From contig OX439049.1 in assembly GCA_949317995.1 (NCBI GenBank), positions 372,001-436,000 of the forward strand: 64,000 nt of DNA, in the 5' to 3' direction. The stretch is from Acholoe squamosa. Its lineage: Eukaryota > Annelida > Polychaeta > Phyllodocida > Polynoidae. The notes beneath the pieces are model-generated. The model had not been told where the DNA came from. It saw only the letters and a program-made list of their open reading frames with translations, and searched no databases. The position numbers and the translations under genes are program-made. This document shows, in pieces, positions 61,961 through 64,000 of this stretch. Each line of letters opens with the position of its first letter. Within the stretch, counting starts at the first letter, position 1.

Positions 61961-64000
61961 CTTTTTTTTTTTTGAACAATTTAAACTTTTATTTGACCAA
62001 ACAATTAATTTGACATTGGACAACCACAGAGTAACTCTCCCATTCATTGGGAAAGGTAGAGTTATACTGGTCAATAAAGTTAATGATAGCATTATCAGTA
62101 AACTGTTTTATGAATGCTATCATGAAGTAATATAATCATAATCTTGATGAGACAGGTAGGATAAGAATAACATGTTAACGTTGAGAGAAGGCAAAGGCAA
62201 ACATAATTTTTACAATTATTATGAATATGACTCCCTTTTTTAAAAAGAAAATTTATAACAAAACTGATAGTAAATAAGATAATTATAATACAGCTAGTCT
62301 TTTAAGAAATTGCATTAGGTAGGAATCGATGCTACCATATCCAATTTAGCCCTGTTTTTGAACACATCATAATCGTCTATATTTCTTACCTCGGTACTGA
62401 GACTATTCCAAATGGAGGCAGTGAGTGCCATAGGAGATTTTTCAAATGCTGTACACCTAGGGGTTGGATAGCTCAATAAGGGTGCTTGGTTTAGCCTGGT
62501 AGGTCTAACCACTGGTTTGACATATTGTATTTGCTTGGATCTTTTATAGGCAAATGACTTAATATGAAATAACCTCCTGTTTTCTAGGGTAGGTAGACAG
62601 GCCTTTTTGTGTATCTGTACAGTTGGAGTCAAAATATGGAGAGATAAACAGGTTTTGATACACTTATTCTGCATTCTTTGCAACTCCTCCAGGTTCATAA
62701 CACTAGATCCTATATAAAGAATATCACAATAGTCTATTATAGGTAACATATAACTTTTGTAAATTTTTAACCTGACTCCTGTCGACATATATTTTCTAAT
62801 TTTATATAAAAGAAAAGACTTGTGGCGCAACCTGTTAATAATATTTCTAACATACATGTTGAAATTTAGTTCCTGGTCTAGGAGTACACCCAAGTATTTA
62901 TAAGAGACCACATATTTTAGGATCTTACCATTTAATTTGATTTTGGGCTTCCTCAAATTTCTCAATTTATTTTTGCTGGCAAAAAGCATTACTTTGGTTT
63001 TAGATTCATTGATAGTGAGCTTGTTTTTTGAAGACCAGAGGTAGAAACCTTCTAAAGCAGTTGTTAACGTAGCAGAAATGATTTCTATTGCCTTTCCAGA
63101 CACATAAAGAACCGAGTCATCAGCATAGAGCATAGTAGAGTGATTATCATCAAGCTTTATACAGTCATTTATATACAATAAGAAAAAAAGAGGTCCCAAA
63201 ATTGACCCTTGGGGTACTCCACAAACCAAAGGCAAGTTAGCAGATTTATTATGGTTGGCAATGGAGCATTGCTGGCGACGAGACAAGTAATTTTCTATCA
63301 GGGTCAAATTTCTATTTCTAATCCCATATTGCTCAATTTTGTCCAGAAGTATATTATGATTTACAGAATCAAAGGCTTTTTTAATATCAATAAAAGCTGC
63401 TAGGGTGATATTACCCTTATTTCTCTCTTCAAGAATGTCGTCAACAAGTTTGGAGATTGAGTCTAAAGTAGATTTTTTTTTCTGATATCCACCTTGATTT
63501 TTTGATAAAATTGAATGTAAATCTAAATGTTTCGAAATGGCTGTGTGTATTAATCTTTCGAGAATTTTCCCAGGAACAGGTAGAATACTTATGGGTCTAT
63601 AGTTCGAAACGTTGGTGGGATCCCCTCCCTTGGGTAGAGGTGTGACGGTGGCTATTTTCCATGTGTCTGGAATGACTCCATTGTCAACACAAAGCCGAAT
63701 GATCTTCACAAATTTGGTAGGCATATGTAAAGCTGCTGCTTTAAAAATATATGTAGGCAAATACTGGAGAGCAGAGGACTTAGACGTATCAATGTCCTTG
63801 ACACATTTCATAATATCTTCATCAGAAAAATCAAAATCAGGCATGTTCTCTATGCATCTTTCACCCTGAAATACATATGGTAAATGGTGAGCTGAAGCCA
63901 AACCAGGTCCTATTTCGGCATAGAAAGTATTAATAAAATCAGAGGTATTTTCTATAGAGATCGAGTCCCCATCCTCATTAACCAAATTGATACTATTAGT
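61961..64000 (-). mobile_element. Non-LTR retrotransposon (LINE), 3' part
   Basis: The minus-strand element ends in a poly(A) run (the T-run at about 61961-61973 on the plus strand), with a 3' UTR of about 340 bp and the RT ORF upstream. The 5' part, including any endonuclease, is beyond the window. Confidence 0.85.
62315..64000 (-). CDS. LINE reverse transcriptase (C-terminal part of ORF, continues beyond window)
   Basis: Open from the window edge to a stop at 62315, at least 556 aa without a break. RT blocks in order: LPKGGDPTNVSNYRPISILP; AAFIDIKKAFDSVNHNILLD with the first catalytic Asp; GVPQGSILGPLFFLLYIND; the catalytic YADDSVLY; and the thumb-side WSSKNKLTINESKTKVMLFA and YLGVLLDQELNFNMYV. 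These are typical of Jockey/CR1-like non-LTR elements; clade assignment is tentative. It differs from the broken LINE at 14520. Catalytic residues are intact, so this copy could be recent; the N-terminal endonuclease cannot be judged. Confidence 0.9.
   Translation of the reverse strand, partial: TNSINLVNEDGDSISIENTSDFINTFYAEIGPGLASAHHLPYVFQGERCIENMPDFDFSDEDIMKCVKDIDTSKSSALQYLPTYIFKAAALHMPTKFVKIIRLCVDNGVIPDTWKIATVTPLPKGGDPTNVSNYRPISILPVPGKILERLIHTAISKHLDLHSILSKNQGGYQKKKSTLDSISKLVDDILEERNKGNITLAAFIDIKKAFDSVNHNILLDKIEQYGIRNRNLTLIENYLSRRQQCSIANHNKSANLPLVCGVPQGSILGPLFFLLYINDCIKLDDNHSTMLYADDSVLYVSGKAIEIISATLTTALEGFYLWSSKNKLTINESKTKVMLFASKNKLRNLRKPKIKLNGKILKYVVSYKYLGVLLDQELNFNMYVRNIINRLRHKSFLLYKIRKYMSTGVRLKIYKSYMLPIIDYCDILYIGSSVMNLEELQRMQNKCIKTCLSLHILTPTVQIHKKACLPTLENRRLFHIKSFAYKRSKQIQYVKPVVRPTRLNQAPLLSYPTPRCTAFEKSPMALTASIWNSLSTEVRNIDDYDVFKNRAKLDMVASIPT

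Overview
This is eukaryotic, animal genomic DNA. It has spliced genes with long introns, GT-AG junctions, EGF-type exons bounded by phase-1 introns, a LINE reverse transcriptase, an LTR retroelement, SINEs and many short inverted-repeat elements. There are no bacterial-style operons. Two short SINE 3' tails (one ending in repeated ACTC, one ending in repeated AATC) and the overall repeat style suggest a mollusc, probably a bivalve. That is inference from recall, not a search.

Layout. (1) 1-4283, minus strand: the N-terminal exons of LDAH (lipid droplet-associated hydrolase). Its 3.4-kb second coding intron is almost wholly two minisatellites. (2) 4.3-13 kb: upstream LDAH intron or intergenic DNA filled by tandem arrays of 58, 39, 34/40 and 66 bp, with small transposons. 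(3) 13.1-13.9 kb: a CpG-richer block with a good minus-strand splice donor and a plus-strand donor, a candidate shared head-to-head promoter for LDAH (-) and SNRNP48 (+). (4) 18574-31571, plus strand: a complete nine-exon SNRNP48 (U11/U12 snRNP 48K) gene, whose exons join without frame breaks into 1197 nt (398 codons plus stop). Its exons lie among satellite arrays, MITEs and SINEs. (5) 31.6-43.6 kb: mostly arrays (33 bp, 39 bp, 46-59 bp and 52 bp units). (6) 45654-50109, minus strand: a complete non-autonomous LTR retroelement with no visible pol but an HhH/27-aa-repeat ORF. (7) 50.2-53.0 kb: a 42-bp array. (8) 53818-55893, minus strand: EGF-repeat exons with a hydrophobic C-terminus and one exon broken by an insertion. 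(9) 56245-56713, minus strand: two exons of an unrecognised one-pass membrane protein. (10) 58-61.5 kb: small arrays and MITEs. (11) 61961-64000, minus strand: the 3' part of a non-LTR retrotransposon with an intact reverse transcriptase ORF.

Tandem arrays total about 24 kb, over a third of the window. Three patterns stand out. First, exon-intron junctions have themselves been tandemly amplified: the SNRNP48 exon 1 donor 12 times, the LDAH acceptor about 5 times and SNRNP48 exon 5 twice. Second, several unrelated-looking arrays share a CTTATA core with, and in two cases wider similarity to, a dispersed inverted-repeat element with TACNGTAA ends; these arrays look seeded by that element. Third, a SINE landed on the acceptor of SNRNP48 exon 6 and its target-site duplication carries the splice AG on both sides.
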